Positions 31,729 to 40,512 of a stretch of DNA of 64,000 nt are shown piece after piece (within the stretch, counting starts at the first letter, position 1; each line of letters opens with the position of its first letter). The stretch is from the NCBI GenBank assembly GCA_024235915.1, contig JACKLO010000022.1, positions 1 to 64,000 of the forward strand, in the 5' to 3' direction. Both the position numbers and the translations under genes were made by a program. The notes beneath the pieces were generated by a model, which saw nothing but the letters and a program-made list of their open reading frames with translations, did not search any database and was not told the DNA's origin. The DNA comes from Burkholderiaceae bacterium. Its GTDB lineage: Bacteria > Pseudomonadota > Gammaproteobacteria > Burkholderiales > Burkholderiaceae_C.

Positions 31729-32833
31729 ATGGACAACGAACAGATCAACCTCATCGGCACCCGTCTGGCCGACCTCTCAGCGCGCACCGACGCGCTAAGG
31801 GGGTATCTTTGACTACGACCGCAAGGCCCTGCGCCTGAACGAGGTCAACGCCGCGCTCGAGAACCCGGCCATCTGGAACGAGCCCAAGCGCGCGCAGGAA
31901 CTCGGCCGCGAGAAGAAGACGCTGGAAACCGTGGTCGAGACCATCGACCACCTGGTCAGCAACCTCGCCGACAACTCCGAGCTCTACGAGATGTCCAAGG
32001 CCGAGGGCGACGAAGACGGCCTGATGGCCATCGACGCCGAGGCCGACGCGCTGGAGAAGTCGGTCGAGGAACTCGAGTTCCGCCGGATGTTCAACAACCC
32101 GGCCGACCCCGGCAACTGCTTCATCGACATCCAGGCCGGCGCCGGCGGCACCGAGGCCTGCGACTGGGCGCAGATGCTGCTGCGCCAGTACCTGAAGTAC
32201 TGCGAGCGCAAGGGCTTCAAGGCCGAGGTGCTGGAAGAAAGCGAAGGCGACACCGCCGGCATCCGCAGTGCCACGCTGAAGGTCGAGGGCGACTACGCCT
32301 TTGGCCACCTGCGCACCGAGACCGGCGTGCACCGCCTGGTGCGCAAGAGCCCGTTCGACAGCGCCGGCGGCCGCCACACCAGCTTCGCCAGCCTCTTCGT
32401 CTACCCCGAGGTGGACGACACGATCGAGATCGACATCAACCCGGCCGACGTGCGCACCGACACCTTCCGCGCCAGCGGCGCCGGTGGCCAGCACATCAAC
32501 AAGACCGACTCGGCCGTGCGCCTGACGCACATCCCCACCAACATCGTGGTGCAGTGCCAGAACAGCCGCAGCCAGCACAGCAACCGGGACGAGGCCTGGC
32601 GCGTGCTGCGCGCGCGCCTGTTCGAGCACGAGATGCGCAAGCAGCGCGAAGCCCAGCAGAAGCTCGAGGACAGCAAGACCGACGTCGGCTGGGGCCACCA
32701 GATCCGCAGCTACGTGCTCGACCAGAGCCGCATCAAGGACCTGCGCACCAACGTCGAGATCTCCAACACCCAGAAGGTGCTGGACGGTGACCTCGACCCC
32801 TTCATCACGGCCAGCCTCAAACAGGGGCTGTGA
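31729..32833 (+). CDS. prfB: Peptide chain release factor 2, with programmed +1 frameshift
   Basis: RF2 ends translation at UGA and UAA. It is encoded in two frames. ATG 31729 runs 27 codons to an in-frame TGA at 31810-31812, in the context AGGGGGTATCTTTGAC. This is the classic autoregulatory slip site with an internal Shine-Dalgarno; ribosomes shift +1 at CTT-T and continue to 32833. The total is 367 aa. The RF2 anticodon-like SPF tripeptide (KSPFDSAGG) and the peptidyl-hydrolysis motif GAGGQHINK are present. RF2 shortage favours the shift, so the protein regulates itself. Confidence 0.97.
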
Positions 32834-32855
32834 CCCGCCCGGAGACATTCCACCC

Positions 32856-35510
32856 ATGAAAGAAGGCACTGCCACCGTGGTGCGCCGCGAGGACTACGCG
32901 CCGCCCGCCTACTGGATCCGCGAGGTCGAGCTGACGTTCGACCTCGACCCTGCCAAGACCATCGTCGCCAGCCGGCTGCACATCGAGCGCAACGCGGCGG
33001 CACCCGCCGGCCCGCTGGTGCTGCACGGCGAAGACCTGAACCTGCTGCGCGTGCAGGCCGACGGCCAGAGCGTCTCGTTCCGCCACGAGGACAACCTGCT
33101 CGTCATCGACCAGTTGCCCGCCGCCGAGCGCTTCGTGCTCGAGGTGCGCAACACCTGCGCCCCGGCGAAGAACACCCAGCTCAGCGGCCTCTACGAGAGC
33201 GGCAGCGGCCTGTTCACCCAGTGCGAGGCCGAAGGCTTCCGCCGCATCACCTTCTTCCTGGACCGGCCCGATGTGATGGCCGTGTTCAAGGTCACGCTGC
33301 GCGCCGACAAGAAGCGTTACCCCACGCTGCTGAGCAACGGCAACCTGCTCGAGCAAGGGGAACTGGACGGTGGCAAGCACTTCGCCGTCTGGCACGACCC
33401 CTTCCCCAAGCCCAGCTACCTGTTCGCCCTGGTGGCGGCCGACCTGGTGGCGCGCGAGCAGCGCATCGTCGCGCGCAACGGCCGCGAACACCTGCTGCAG
33501 GTCTACGTCAAACGCGGCGACCTCGGCCGCACCGAGCATGCGATGACATCGCTGATGGCCTCGGTGGTCTGGGACGAGGCCCGCTTCGGCCTGCCGCTGG
33601 ACCTGGAACGCTTCATGGTCGTCGCCGTCGACGACTTCAACATGGGCGCGATGGAGAACAAGGGCCTCAACATCTTCAACACGAAGTACGTGCTGGCCGA
33701 TGCCGCCACGGCCACCGACGACGACTTCTTCGGCATCGAGAGCGTCATCGGTCACGAGTACTTCCACAACTGGACCGGCAACCGCGTCACCTGCCGCGAC
33801 TGGTTCCAGCTGTCGCTGAAGGAAGGCCTGACGGTCTTCCGCGACCAGGAATTCAGCATGGACATGGCGGGCGACGCCAGCGCCCGTGCCGTGCAACGCA
33901 TCGAGGCCGTGGCCACGCTGCGCCGCGCCCAGTTCACGGAAGACGCCGGCGCGATGGCGCACCCGGTGCGCCCCGACACCTACGCCGCCATCGACAACTT
34001 CTACACCGCCACCGTCTATGAGAAGGGTGCCGAGGTCGTGCGCATGATGCACACCCTCGTCGGCCGCGACGGCTTTGCGCGCGGCATGAAGCTGTACTTC
34101 AAGCGCCACGACGGCCAGGCGGTGACCTGCGACGATTTTGCGCAGGCGATCGCCGACGCCAACCCGGGCAGTGCACTGGCGGCGCAGCTCGACGTCTTCA
34201 AGCGCTGGTACGCCCAGGCCGGCACGCCGCGTCTGCACGCCCGCGGCCAGTGGGATGCGGAGACCCGCCGCTACACCCTGACGCTGCGACAGGACAATCC
34301 GCCCTCCCCTGGCCAGTCGAACAAGCTGCCCCAACTGATCCCGGTGCAGACAGCGCTCCTGTCCACGGAGGGCCAGGAACTGGCCCAGCGCCTGCTGGTG
34401 CTGACCGAGGCCGAGCAAAGCTTCGTCTTCGAGGACATTGGCAGTGCCCCGGTGCCGTCGCTGCTGCGTGGCTTCTCGGCGCCGGTGGTGCTGGACGACG
34501 GCCTGGACGATGCAGGCCTGCTGGTGCTGCTGCGGCATGACCGTGACGCCTTCAACCGCTGGGAAGCCGGCCAGCGCCTGGCCCTGCGCCGCCTGCTGGC
34601 CGCACTGCCCAGCACGGACACGCCGGTACTGGACGCGGCCTACCTCGACGCCATGCGCGCGGTCCTGAACGACGGTGCCCTGCATCCGGCCTTCCGCGCC
34701 CTGGCCCTCGCCCTGCCCGACGAGGCCTACATCGCCGAGCAGGTGACGCCGGCCAACCCGGCCCGCATCCACGCCGTGCGCGAGGCCATGCTCGATCAGC
34801 TGGCCGCTGCGCTGCAGCCTGACTGGGCCCATGCCTGGGGCGCCAACCAGGTGCGCGAAGGCTACGCGCCCACCCCGCTGCAGGCCGGCCGGCGCGCCCT
34901 GGCCAATCGCGCGCTGGCCATGCTGGTGCGCCAGGCCACCGCCAGCGGCGACCCGGTCTGGCCTGGCCGCGCCTACCAGCGCGTCAAGGACGCCACCAAC
35001 ATGACGGACCGCCAGGGCGCGTTGTGGGCGCTCATCGGCGCGCGCTCGCCGCTGGCGGCGCAAGCGCTGGCGCACTTCCATGCCGCAGCGCGTGGCAATG
35101 CCCTGGTGCTGGACAAGTGGTTCTCGGTGCAGGCCACCGCCCCGGAGGCGCCCGGTGAAACCGGCGCCGGCGTGCTGGGCCAGGTGCGCGGCCTGCTGAA
35201 GCATCCGGACTTCACGCTCAAGAACCCGAACCGCGCCCGCAGCCTTGTCTTTGCGCTGTGCATGGGCAACCCGGCGGCCTTCCACCGGGCCGATGCCGCG
35301 GGCTACGTGTTCTGGGCCGAGCAGTTGCTGGCGCTAGACGCGATGAACCCGCAGATCGCTGCCCGCCTGGCGCGCGCGCTGGACCGCTGGACCGCTTTGG
35401 CCGAGCCCTGCCGCAGTGCCGCCCGCGAGGCCATCGCCCGCGTGGCTGCAAAACCCGACCTGAGCGCCGACGTGCGCGAGATCGTGACCCGAGCCTTGGA
35501 ACAGAACTGA
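32856..35510 (+). CDS. pepN: Aminopeptidase N (M1 family)
   Basis: This zinc aminopeptidase removes N-terminal residues from peptides in the cytoplasm. The product is 884 aa, the usual gluzincin length. Substrate-binding GAMENKGLN lies near residue 265. The zinc site HEYFHNW begins near 300 with the third ligand Glu 18 residues on, in LKEGLTVFRDQEF. The catalytic Tyr region is NFYTATVYEKGAEVVRM. The C-terminal helical PepN domain is complete. It lies 22 nt after prfB and 1 nt before fbp, so all three may be co-transcribed. Confidence 0.96.
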   Translation: MKEGTATVVRREDYAPPAYWIREVELTFDLDPAKTIVASRLHIERNAAAPAGPLVLHGEDLNLLRVQADGQSVSFRHEDNLLVIDQLPAAERFVLEVRNTCAPAKNTQLSGLYESGSGLFTQCEAEGFRRITFFLDRPDVMAVFKVTLRADKKRYPTLLSNGNLLEQGELDGGKHFAVWHDPFPKPSYLFALVAADLVAREQRIVARNGREHLLQVYVKRGDLGRTEHAMTSLMASVVWDEARFGLPLDLERFMVVAVDDFNMGAMENKGLNIFNTKYVLADAATATDDDFFGIESVIGHEYFHNWTGNRVTCRDWFQLSLKEGLTVFRDQEFSMDMAGDASARAVQRIEAVATLRRAQFTEDAGAMAHPVRPDTYAAIDNFYTATVYEKGAEVVRMMHTLVGRDGFARGMKLYFKRHDGQAVTCDDFAQAIADANPGSALAAQLDVFKRWYAQAGTPRLHARGQWDAETRRYTLTLRQDNPPSPGQSNKLPQLIPVQTALLSTEGQELAQRLLVLTEAEQSFVFEDIGSAPVPSLLRGFSAPVVLDDGLDDAGLLVLLRHDRDAFNRWEAGQRLALRRLLAALPSTDTPVLDAAYLDAMRAVLNDGALHPAFRALALALPDEAYIAEQVTPANPARIHAVREAMLDQLAAALQPDWAHAWGANQVREGYAPTPLQAGRRALANRALAMLVRQATASGDPVWPGRAYQRVKDATNMTDRQGALWALIGARSPLAAQALAHFHAAARGNALVLDKWFSVQATAPEAPGETGAGVLGQVRGLLKHPDFTLKNPNRARSLVFALCMGNPAAFHRADAAGYVFWAEQLLALDAMNPQIAARLARALDRWTALAEPCRSAAREAIARVAAKPDLSADVREIVTRALEQN

Positions 35511-35511
35511 C

Positions 35512-36525
35512 ATGCCCAGACGCATCAGCCTCACGCAGTACCTCGTCGAGCAGCAGCGCGAGCACGGCCACATCCCGGGCCAGCTGCGCCTGCTGATCGA
35601 GGTCGTGGCCCGCGCCTGCAAGCGCATCGCCATCTCGGTCAACAAGGGCGCGCTCGGCGACGTGCTGGGCACCGCCGGCAGCGAGAACGTGCAGGGCGAG
35701 GTGCAGAAGAAGCTCGACGTCATCGCCAACGAAGTGCTGGTCGAGGCCAACGAATGGGGCGGCCACCTCGCGGCCATGGCCAGCGAGGAGATGGACTCCA
35801 TCCACGTCGTGCCCAACCGCTACCCGCAGGGCGAGTACCTGCTGCTGTTCGATCCGCTGGACGGCAGCAGCAACATCGACGTGAACGTCTCCATCGGCAC
35901 CATCTTCAGCGTGCTGCGCAAGCAGGGCCACACGCGCGGTGTGAGCGAAGAAGACTTCCTGCAACCCGGCAAGCACCAGGCCGCCGCCGGCTACTGCGTC
36001 TACGGGCCGCAGACCACGCTGGTGCTGACCGTGGGCAGCGGCGTCATCATGTTCACGCTGGACCGCGAGACCGGGTCCTGGCTGCTCACCGAGGAAGGCG
36101 TGCAGATCCCGGAGGACACCAAGGAGTTCGCGATCAACATGTCGAACATGCGCCATTGGGCCCCGCCGGTAAAGCGCTACATCGACGAATGCCTGCAGGG
36201 CAAGGAAGGCCCGCGCGGCAAGGACTTCAACATGCGCTGGGTCGCCAGCATGGTGGCCGACGTGCACCGCATCCTCACGCGCGGCGGCGTCTTCATGTAC
36301 CCCTGGGACCAGCGTGAGCCCGACAAGCCTGGCAAGCTGCGCCTGATGTACGAGGCCAACCCGATGGCCTTCCTGGTGGAGCAGGCCGGCGGCCGCGCCA
36401 CCAACGGCCGGGATCGCATCCTGGACGTGGTGCCGGGCAAGCTGCACGAGCGCATCAGCGTGATGCTGGGCTCGCGCAACGAGGTCGACCGCGTGACGAG
36501 CTACCACCTCGACGCTTCCACCTGA
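35512..36525 (+). CDS. fbp: Fructose-1,6-bisphosphatase class I
   Basis: This gluconeogenic and Calvin-cycle phosphatase produces fructose 6-phosphate. The product is 337 aa. Metal and active-site motifs are EEMDSIHVVP, LLFDPLDGSSNIDVN (with catalytic acidic residues) and GGRATNGRDRILDV near the C-terminus. RRISLTQYLVEQQ is the usual N-terminus. It starts 1 nt after the pepN stop. No other Calvin-cycle genes are nearby, so gluconeogenesis is the safer assignment. Confidence 0.96.
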   Translation: MPRRISLTQYLVEQQREHGHIPGQLRLLIEVVARACKRIAISVNKGALGDVLGTAGSENVQGEVQKKLDVIANEVLVEANEWGGHLAAMASEEMDSIHVVPNRYPQGEYLLLFDPLDGSSNIDVNVSIGTIFSVLRKQGHTRGVSEEDFLQPGKHQAAAGYCVYGPQTTLVLTVGSGVIMFTLDRETGSWLLTEEGVQIPEDTKEFAINMSNMRHWAPPVKRYIDECLQGKEGPRGKDFNMRWVASMVADVHRILTRGGVFMYPWDQREPDKPGKLRLMYEANPMAFLVEQAGGRATNGRDRILDVVPGKLHERISVMLGSRNEVDRVTSYHLDAST

Positions 36526-36546
36526 GCCACGGGCGCCGTAGCAGGC

Positions 36547-36552
36547 TATACT
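36547..36552 (+). promoter_or_regulatory. -10 box of the tRNA-Thr gene
   Basis: TATACT lies 10 nt before the mature 5' end. No good -35 is visible 16-18 bp upstream. Confidence 0.45.
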
Positions 36553-36562
36553 CGCGGGCTTG

Positions 36563-36638
36563 GCCGGTGTAGCTCAGTTGGTAGAGCAGCGCATTCGTAA
36601 TGCGAAGGTCGGGAGTTCGACTCTCTTCACCGGCACCA
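36563..36638 (+). tRNA. tRNA-Thr (CGT)
   Basis: A complete 76-nt cloverleaf with encoded CCA. Acceptor GCCGGTG pairs with CACCGGC. The D-arm is GCTCAGTTGGTAGAGC. The anticodon loop TTCGTAA gives CGT, decoding ACG. The T-arm is GGGAGTTCGACTCTCTT. One end of the anticodon stem is a G-A mismatch, which is tolerated. Confidence 0.97.
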
Positions 36639-36650
36639 AGAACCACTGAA

Positions 36651-36685
36651 AGCCCGGTGGCCGTTCCGCGGCCTCCGGGCTTTTT
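36651..36685 (+). terminator. Terminator after tRNA-Thr
   Basis: AGCCCGG and CCGGGCT flank a 17-nt GC-rich loop that itself pairs (GGCCG/CGGCC), followed by TTTTT. Confidence 0.85.
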
Positions 36686-36744
36686 CACGTTTGGCCCCGA
36701 CGCACTCGTGCCATGGCCCGCGGCTGCAGGCTAGAGTCCCAACC

Positions 36745-37041
36745 ATGAGCACCTCAGGCATCGCCTTGTCCGGCATGGCCGCCGCCCAGCAGCGGCTGCA
36801 GGCGCATGCCCACAACCTGGCCAACCTGGGCACGGACAACTTCCGCCGCAGCACCACGGCGCAGACCGCGCAGGTCACGGGCTGCGTCACGGCCACCTGG
36901 CAGCGCGCGCCGGCCGCCGGTGCCGACATGGCCGGCGACCTGGTCGGCCAGATGAGCGCCGGCCACGCCTTCACGGCCAACCTCGCCGTGTTCAAGACCC
37001 ATGACGCCATGACCGGCGCGCTGCTCGACGCCTTGGCCTGA
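36745..37041 (+). CDS. Orphan flagellar rod/hook-type protein
   Basis: The product is 98 aa. The N-terminal GIALSGMAAAQQRLQAHAHNLANLGTDNFRR (about residues 5-35) is the flagellar rod/hook N-terminal signature (as in FlgC, FlgG). The C-terminal FKTHDAMTGALLDALA resembles the short conserved C-terminus. Little lies between, so it is much shorter than FlgC. No flagellar operon is nearby, although a flagellin gene lies 3.5 kb on. TAGAGT stands 7 nt before ATG. It could be a reduced rod-like protein or a relic. Confidence 0.68.
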   Translation: MSTSGIALSGMAAAQQRLQAHAHNLANLGTDNFRRSTTAQTAQVTGCVTATWQRAPAAGADMAGDLVGQMSAGHAFTANLAVFKTHDAMTGALLDALA

Positions 37042-37089
37042 CGGCCTGCCCAGCGTCGGCGGGTGCACGCCCGGCGCCACAATGCGCCG

Positions 37090-37389
37090 ATGTCCGACGA
37101 CAGCCAGATCTACGTCCCGCCGTCCTTCGTGGCGCTGTTCATACCAGCGGGCCGCATCAAACCCACGGCATCGCGTGAACACATCGCCGAACGCCACGAC
37201 CTCTGCGAAGACCTCGCCCAGATGCTGCTGGAGACCGCGCAGACCCAGCGCTGGTCGCTGGGCATCACCACCGACGACACGCTGGAGCGCATCGCCCGTG
37301 GCCTGCCATCCAGTGGCCTGGACCTCAGCGATGCGGAAACCGGCTGGGTGATGACGCGGCTGGCCGAGTTGCTGGGGCCGGGAGACTGA
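37090..37389 (+). CDS. Conserved hypothetical protein
   Basis: The product is 99 aa, soluble and mostly helical, with YVPPSFVALFIPAGRIKP near the start and a region rich in Asp/Glu and Leu after it. I recognise no domain. It has a canonical-looking leaderless start (CACAAT, 6 nt, ATG). It ends exactly where the convergent aceE gene stops. Codon use is like that of its neighbours, which supports it as a real gene. Confidence 0.6.
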   Translation: MSDDSQIYVPPSFVALFIPAGRIKPTASREHIAERHDLCEDLAQMLLETAQTQRWSLGITTDDTLERIARGLPSSGLDLSDAETGWVMTRLAELLGPGD

Positions 37390-40041
37390 TCACACGGTCC
37401 AGGGCGCCGGCGCCTTGGCATCCAGCCCGTAACGCGCCACCGCAGCGGCCACCTGCTGCGGCGCCACCGCCTTCAACGCCGCCAGGGCCACATGCCAGCG
37501 GTCGACCTCGAAGAAGCGGCGCAGTGCGGCCCGCGTGTCGCTGCGGCCGAAGCCGTCGGTGCCCAGGATGCTCATGCGCGCCGACAGATGCGGCGCAATC
37601 AGCGCCGGCCAGGCGCGCACCCAGTCGCTGACCGCCACCACCGGCGCTTCACCCGGCAGCAGCCGGGCGAGCTGCGTGACCGCTGCTGGCGCATCGGGTT
37701 GCAGACGCTCAGCCCGCTCGGCCGCACGCGCCTCGCGCGCCAGTTCCGCGTAGCTGGTGACGCTGAAGACCTCGGCCTCGATGCCCCAATCGTCCCGCAG
37801 CAGCGCGGCAGCCGCCAGAGCCTCCGCCAGCAGCGTGCCCGAGCCCAGCAGGCGCACCTGGGCACCCTGACCGCCCTGCACTCCGTGGGCCGCCCGTACT
37901 CGCCTCAGGCCGCGCAGCACGTCGGGGGCGTCTTCAGGTGGCAGCGAGGGCTGCGCCTGGTTCTCGTTCATCAGCGTCAGGTAGTGGAAGACGTCGCGCC
38001 GCTCCAGCAGCATTTCCTGCATGCCGTGGTGCACGATCACCGCCATCTCGCCGGCCGTGGCCGGGTCCCACACGCGGCAGTTCGGCACCTGCGCCGCCAC
38101 CAGCAGGCTGTGGCCGTCCTGGTGCTGCAGGCCCTCGCCACCCAGCGTGGTGCGACCGGCCGTGGCGCCGAGCAGGAAGCCGCGCGCACGCTGGTCAGCC
38201 GCGGCCCAGATCTGGTCGCCCACGCGCTGGAAGCCGAACATCGAGTAGTAGATGTAGAACGGCAGCATCGGCTCGCCGTGCACGCTGTGGCTGGTGGCGG
38301 CGGCCGTCCAACTGGCCAGGGCGCCGGCCTCGCTGATGCCCTCCTCCAGGATCTGCCCGTCGCGCGCCTCGCGGTAGGCCAGCACCGACCCGATGTCCTC
38401 CGGCTCGTACTGCTGTCCGGATCGGCTGTAGATGCCCACCTGACGGAACAGGTTGGCCATGCCGAAGGTGCGCGCCTCGTCGGCCACGATGGGCACCACA
38501 CGCGGGCCCAGGGCCGGGTCCTTGAGCAGCGCACCGAGCAGGCGCACGAAGGCCATCGTGGTGCTCATCTCCTTGCCGTCAGCGTCCAGCGCGAAGCCGG
38601 CGATGTCGGCCAGCGCCGGCACCGGCAATGGCGGTGCGTCGGCCCGACGCTGCGGAATCGCCCCGCCCAGCGCCTCGCGGCGTGCGCGAAGGTAGGCCAT
38701 CTCCGGCGCATCGGCGGCCGGGCGGTAGAAGGCCAGCGCCTCGGTCTGTGCGTCATCCAGCGGCAGCGCAAAACGGTTGCGGAAGGCGATCAGGTCGTCG
38801 CGTTCCAGCTTCTTCTGCTGGTGCGTGGTCATGCGGCCCTGGCCCGCCTGCCCCATGCCGTAGCCCTTCTTCGTCTGCGCCAGCACCACCACCGGCCGCC
38901 CATCGCCCTGCACCGCCGCGGCGTAGGCGGCGTGGATCTTCACCAGGTCGTGCCCACCGCGCTTGAGGCGGTCGATCTGCTCGTCGGTCAGGCCCTGGGC
39001 CAGTGCTGCCAGCGCCGGGTCCTGGCCGAAGAAGTGCTCGCGGTTGTAGCGGCCGTCCTTGGCGGCAAAGGTCTGGAACTGTCCGTCGACCGTGTGCGCA
39101 AAGGCCCGCTGCAGCGCGCCGTCGCGGTCGCGCGCGAAGAGGCCGTCCCAGTCGCTGCCCCAGACCAGCTTGATCACGCGCCAGCCAGCGCCTTCGAACA
39201 GCGCTTCCAGCTCATCGACGATGCGGCCATTGCCGCGCACCGGGCCGTCGAGCCGCTGCAGGTTGCAGTTGATCACCCAGACCAGGTTGTCCAGGCCCTC
39301 ACGGGCGGCAAGCGTCAGCGCACTCATGCTCTCGGGCTCGTCCATCTCGCCGTCGCCGAACACGCCCCAGACGCGGCGACCGGCCGTGTCGGCAATGCCG
39401 CGGTGGGCCAGGTAGCGCATGAAGCGGGCCTGGTAGATGCTGCTGATGGGCCCGATGCCCATCGAGCCGGTGGGGAACTGCCAGAAGTCCGGCATCAGCC
39501 AGGGGTGCGGGTAGCTGGACAGGCCACGTGCACCCTCCTGGCGCGGCGCACTCAATTCCTGTCGGTAGTGCGCGAGGTCAGCCTCGGTGAGGCGCCCCTC
39601 AAGGAACGCCCGCGCATACACACCGGGCGCCGAATGCGGCTGCCAGAACACCAGGTCGCGGGCGTGGAAGAAGTGGTTGAAGCCCACCTCGAACAGGTCG
39701 GCCGCGCTGGCATAACTGGCAATGTGCCCGCCCAGTTCGCCGTGGGCCTGGTTGGCGCGCGCCACCATGGCCAGCGCATTCCAGCGCATCAGCGACGCCA
39801 GGCGCTCCTCGACCGCCAGGTCGCCGCTGAAGCGCGGCTGACGCTCGGGCGGAATGGTGTTGACGTACGGTGTGCCGCGGGGCGGGTGCCAGCCAATGGC
39901 CGGCTCGCGCGCATCGGCGGCCAGCAGGTCCATCACCTGGCGCACACGCGCCGGCCCGGCGCTGGCCAGCAGCGCCTGCAAGGCCTCGCGCCATTCCTGA
40001 AGTTCCTGGGGGTCGGCGTCGGGTGGGGTGCGCATGTCCAT
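37390..40041 (-). CDS. aceE: Pyruvate dehydrogenase E1 component (homodimeric AceE type)
   Basis: This thiamine-diphosphate enzyme decarboxylates pyruvate and acetylates the E2 lipoyl domain. The product is 883 aa, matching the single-chain E1. The ThDP motif is GDGEMDEPES with NCN about 30 residues on. The N-terminal HIASYASAADLFEVGFNHFF and the central QDGHSLLVAAQVPNCRVWDP are typical. It has no aceF or lpd beside it, so it is either a detached E1 or a paralogue such as the MdeB-type homologue. It is divergent from a small ORF at 40135. Confidence 0.88.
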   Translation of the reverse strand: MDMRTPPDADPQELQEWREALQALLASAGPARVRQVMDLLAADAREPAIGWHPPRGTPYVNTIPPERQPRFSGDLAVEERLASLMRWNALAMVARANQAHGELGGHIASYASAADLFEVGFNHFFHARDLVFWQPHSAPGVYARAFLEGRLTEADLAHYRQELSAPRQEGARGLSSYPHPWLMPDFWQFPTGSMGIGPISSIYQARFMRYLAHRGIADTAGRRVWGVFGDGEMDEPESMSALTLAAREGLDNLVWVINCNLQRLDGPVRGNGRIVDELEALFEGAGWRVIKLVWGSDWDGLFARDRDGALQRAFAHTVDGQFQTFAAKDGRYNREHFFGQDPALAALAQGLTDEQIDRLKRGGHDLVKIHAAYAAAVQGDGRPVVVLAQTKKGYGMGQAGQGRMTTHQQKKLERDDLIAFRNRFALPLDDAQTEALAFYRPAADAPEMAYLRARREALGGAIPQRRADAPPLPVPALADIAGFALDADGKEMSTTMAFVRLLGALLKDPALGPRVVPIVADEARTFGMANLFRQVGIYSRSGQQYEPEDIGSVLAYREARDGQILEEGISEAGALASWTAAATSHSVHGEPMLPFYIYYSMFGFQRVGDQIWAAADQRARGFLLGATAGRTTLGGEGLQHQDGHSLLVAAQVPNCRVWDPATAGEMAVIVHHGMQEMLLERRDVFHYLTLMNENQAQPSLPPEDAPDVLRGLRRVRAAHGVQGGQGAQVRLLGSGTLLAEALAAAALLRDDWGIEAEVFSVTSYAELAREARAAERAERLQPDAPAAVTQLARLLPGEAPVVAVSDWVRAWPALIAPHLSARMSILGTDGFGRSDTRAALRRFFEVDRWHVALAALKAVAPQQVAAAVARYGLDAKAPAPWTV

Positions 40042-40134
40042 GCCGGGACTGTAGCGGTGCCACCGCTGCCAGATGACGCTGACCGTTTCAGGGTCTTCAC
40101 GATCGATTCACAGTCGGGCGCTACCGTGGTCGTC

Positions 40135-40443
40135 ATGGACCCCCGAGACCTGCCGCCCCGTGTCGCTGCGCTGTATGCGCAGGCCTCCGAGCCGGAGCGT
40201 GTGACCCTGCTCAACCGCCTGCTGCGCCCGCTGGGCCCGCTGGCACTGGTGACCGTGGCCGCAGGCGCCTTCGGCGGCCTGCTGCCCAGCGGCCCCGACG
40301 CGCGCTGGCGCGAGGCCGAGGTGTCGCTGGACGACACGCGCCGCGTCGGCACCGCGCAGGTGCTGGCGCTGGCGGACTATGTGGCGCAGAAGGCACCGGA
40401 CGTGCTTGTGGCCCTGACGCAGGTGCCGCCCGAGTCGGTCTGA
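40135..40443 (+). CDS. Hypothetical protein with one hydrophobic segment
   Basis: The product is 102 aa. RPLGPLALVTVAAGAFGGLL (about residues 31-50) is hydrophobic enough to be a membrane or amphipathic helix. The flanks are soluble. TACCGT lies 7 nt before ATG. I do not recognise it. It is divergent from aceE and convergent with the flagellin gene. Confidence 0.55.
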   Translation: MDPRDLPPRVAALYAQASEPERVTLLNRLLRPLGPLALVTVAAGAFGGLLPSGPDARWREAEVSLDDTRRVGTAQVLALADYVAQKAPDVLVALTQVPPESV

Positions 40444-40512
40444 AGACGGCTGCCCAAGGCATCAAGCCCGTCGACGCAGCGGCGTGCCGCCTACCGCCCG
40501 CGCTGCGGCACC

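Noticed and set aside
32817..35285. 822-codon frame opposite pepN
   Set aside because: Antisense shadow with no recognisable domain.
37492..40443. 983-codon plus-strand frame opposite aceE
   Set aside because: Shadow of aceE; only its last 102 codons (from 40135), outside aceE, were kept as a small ORF.
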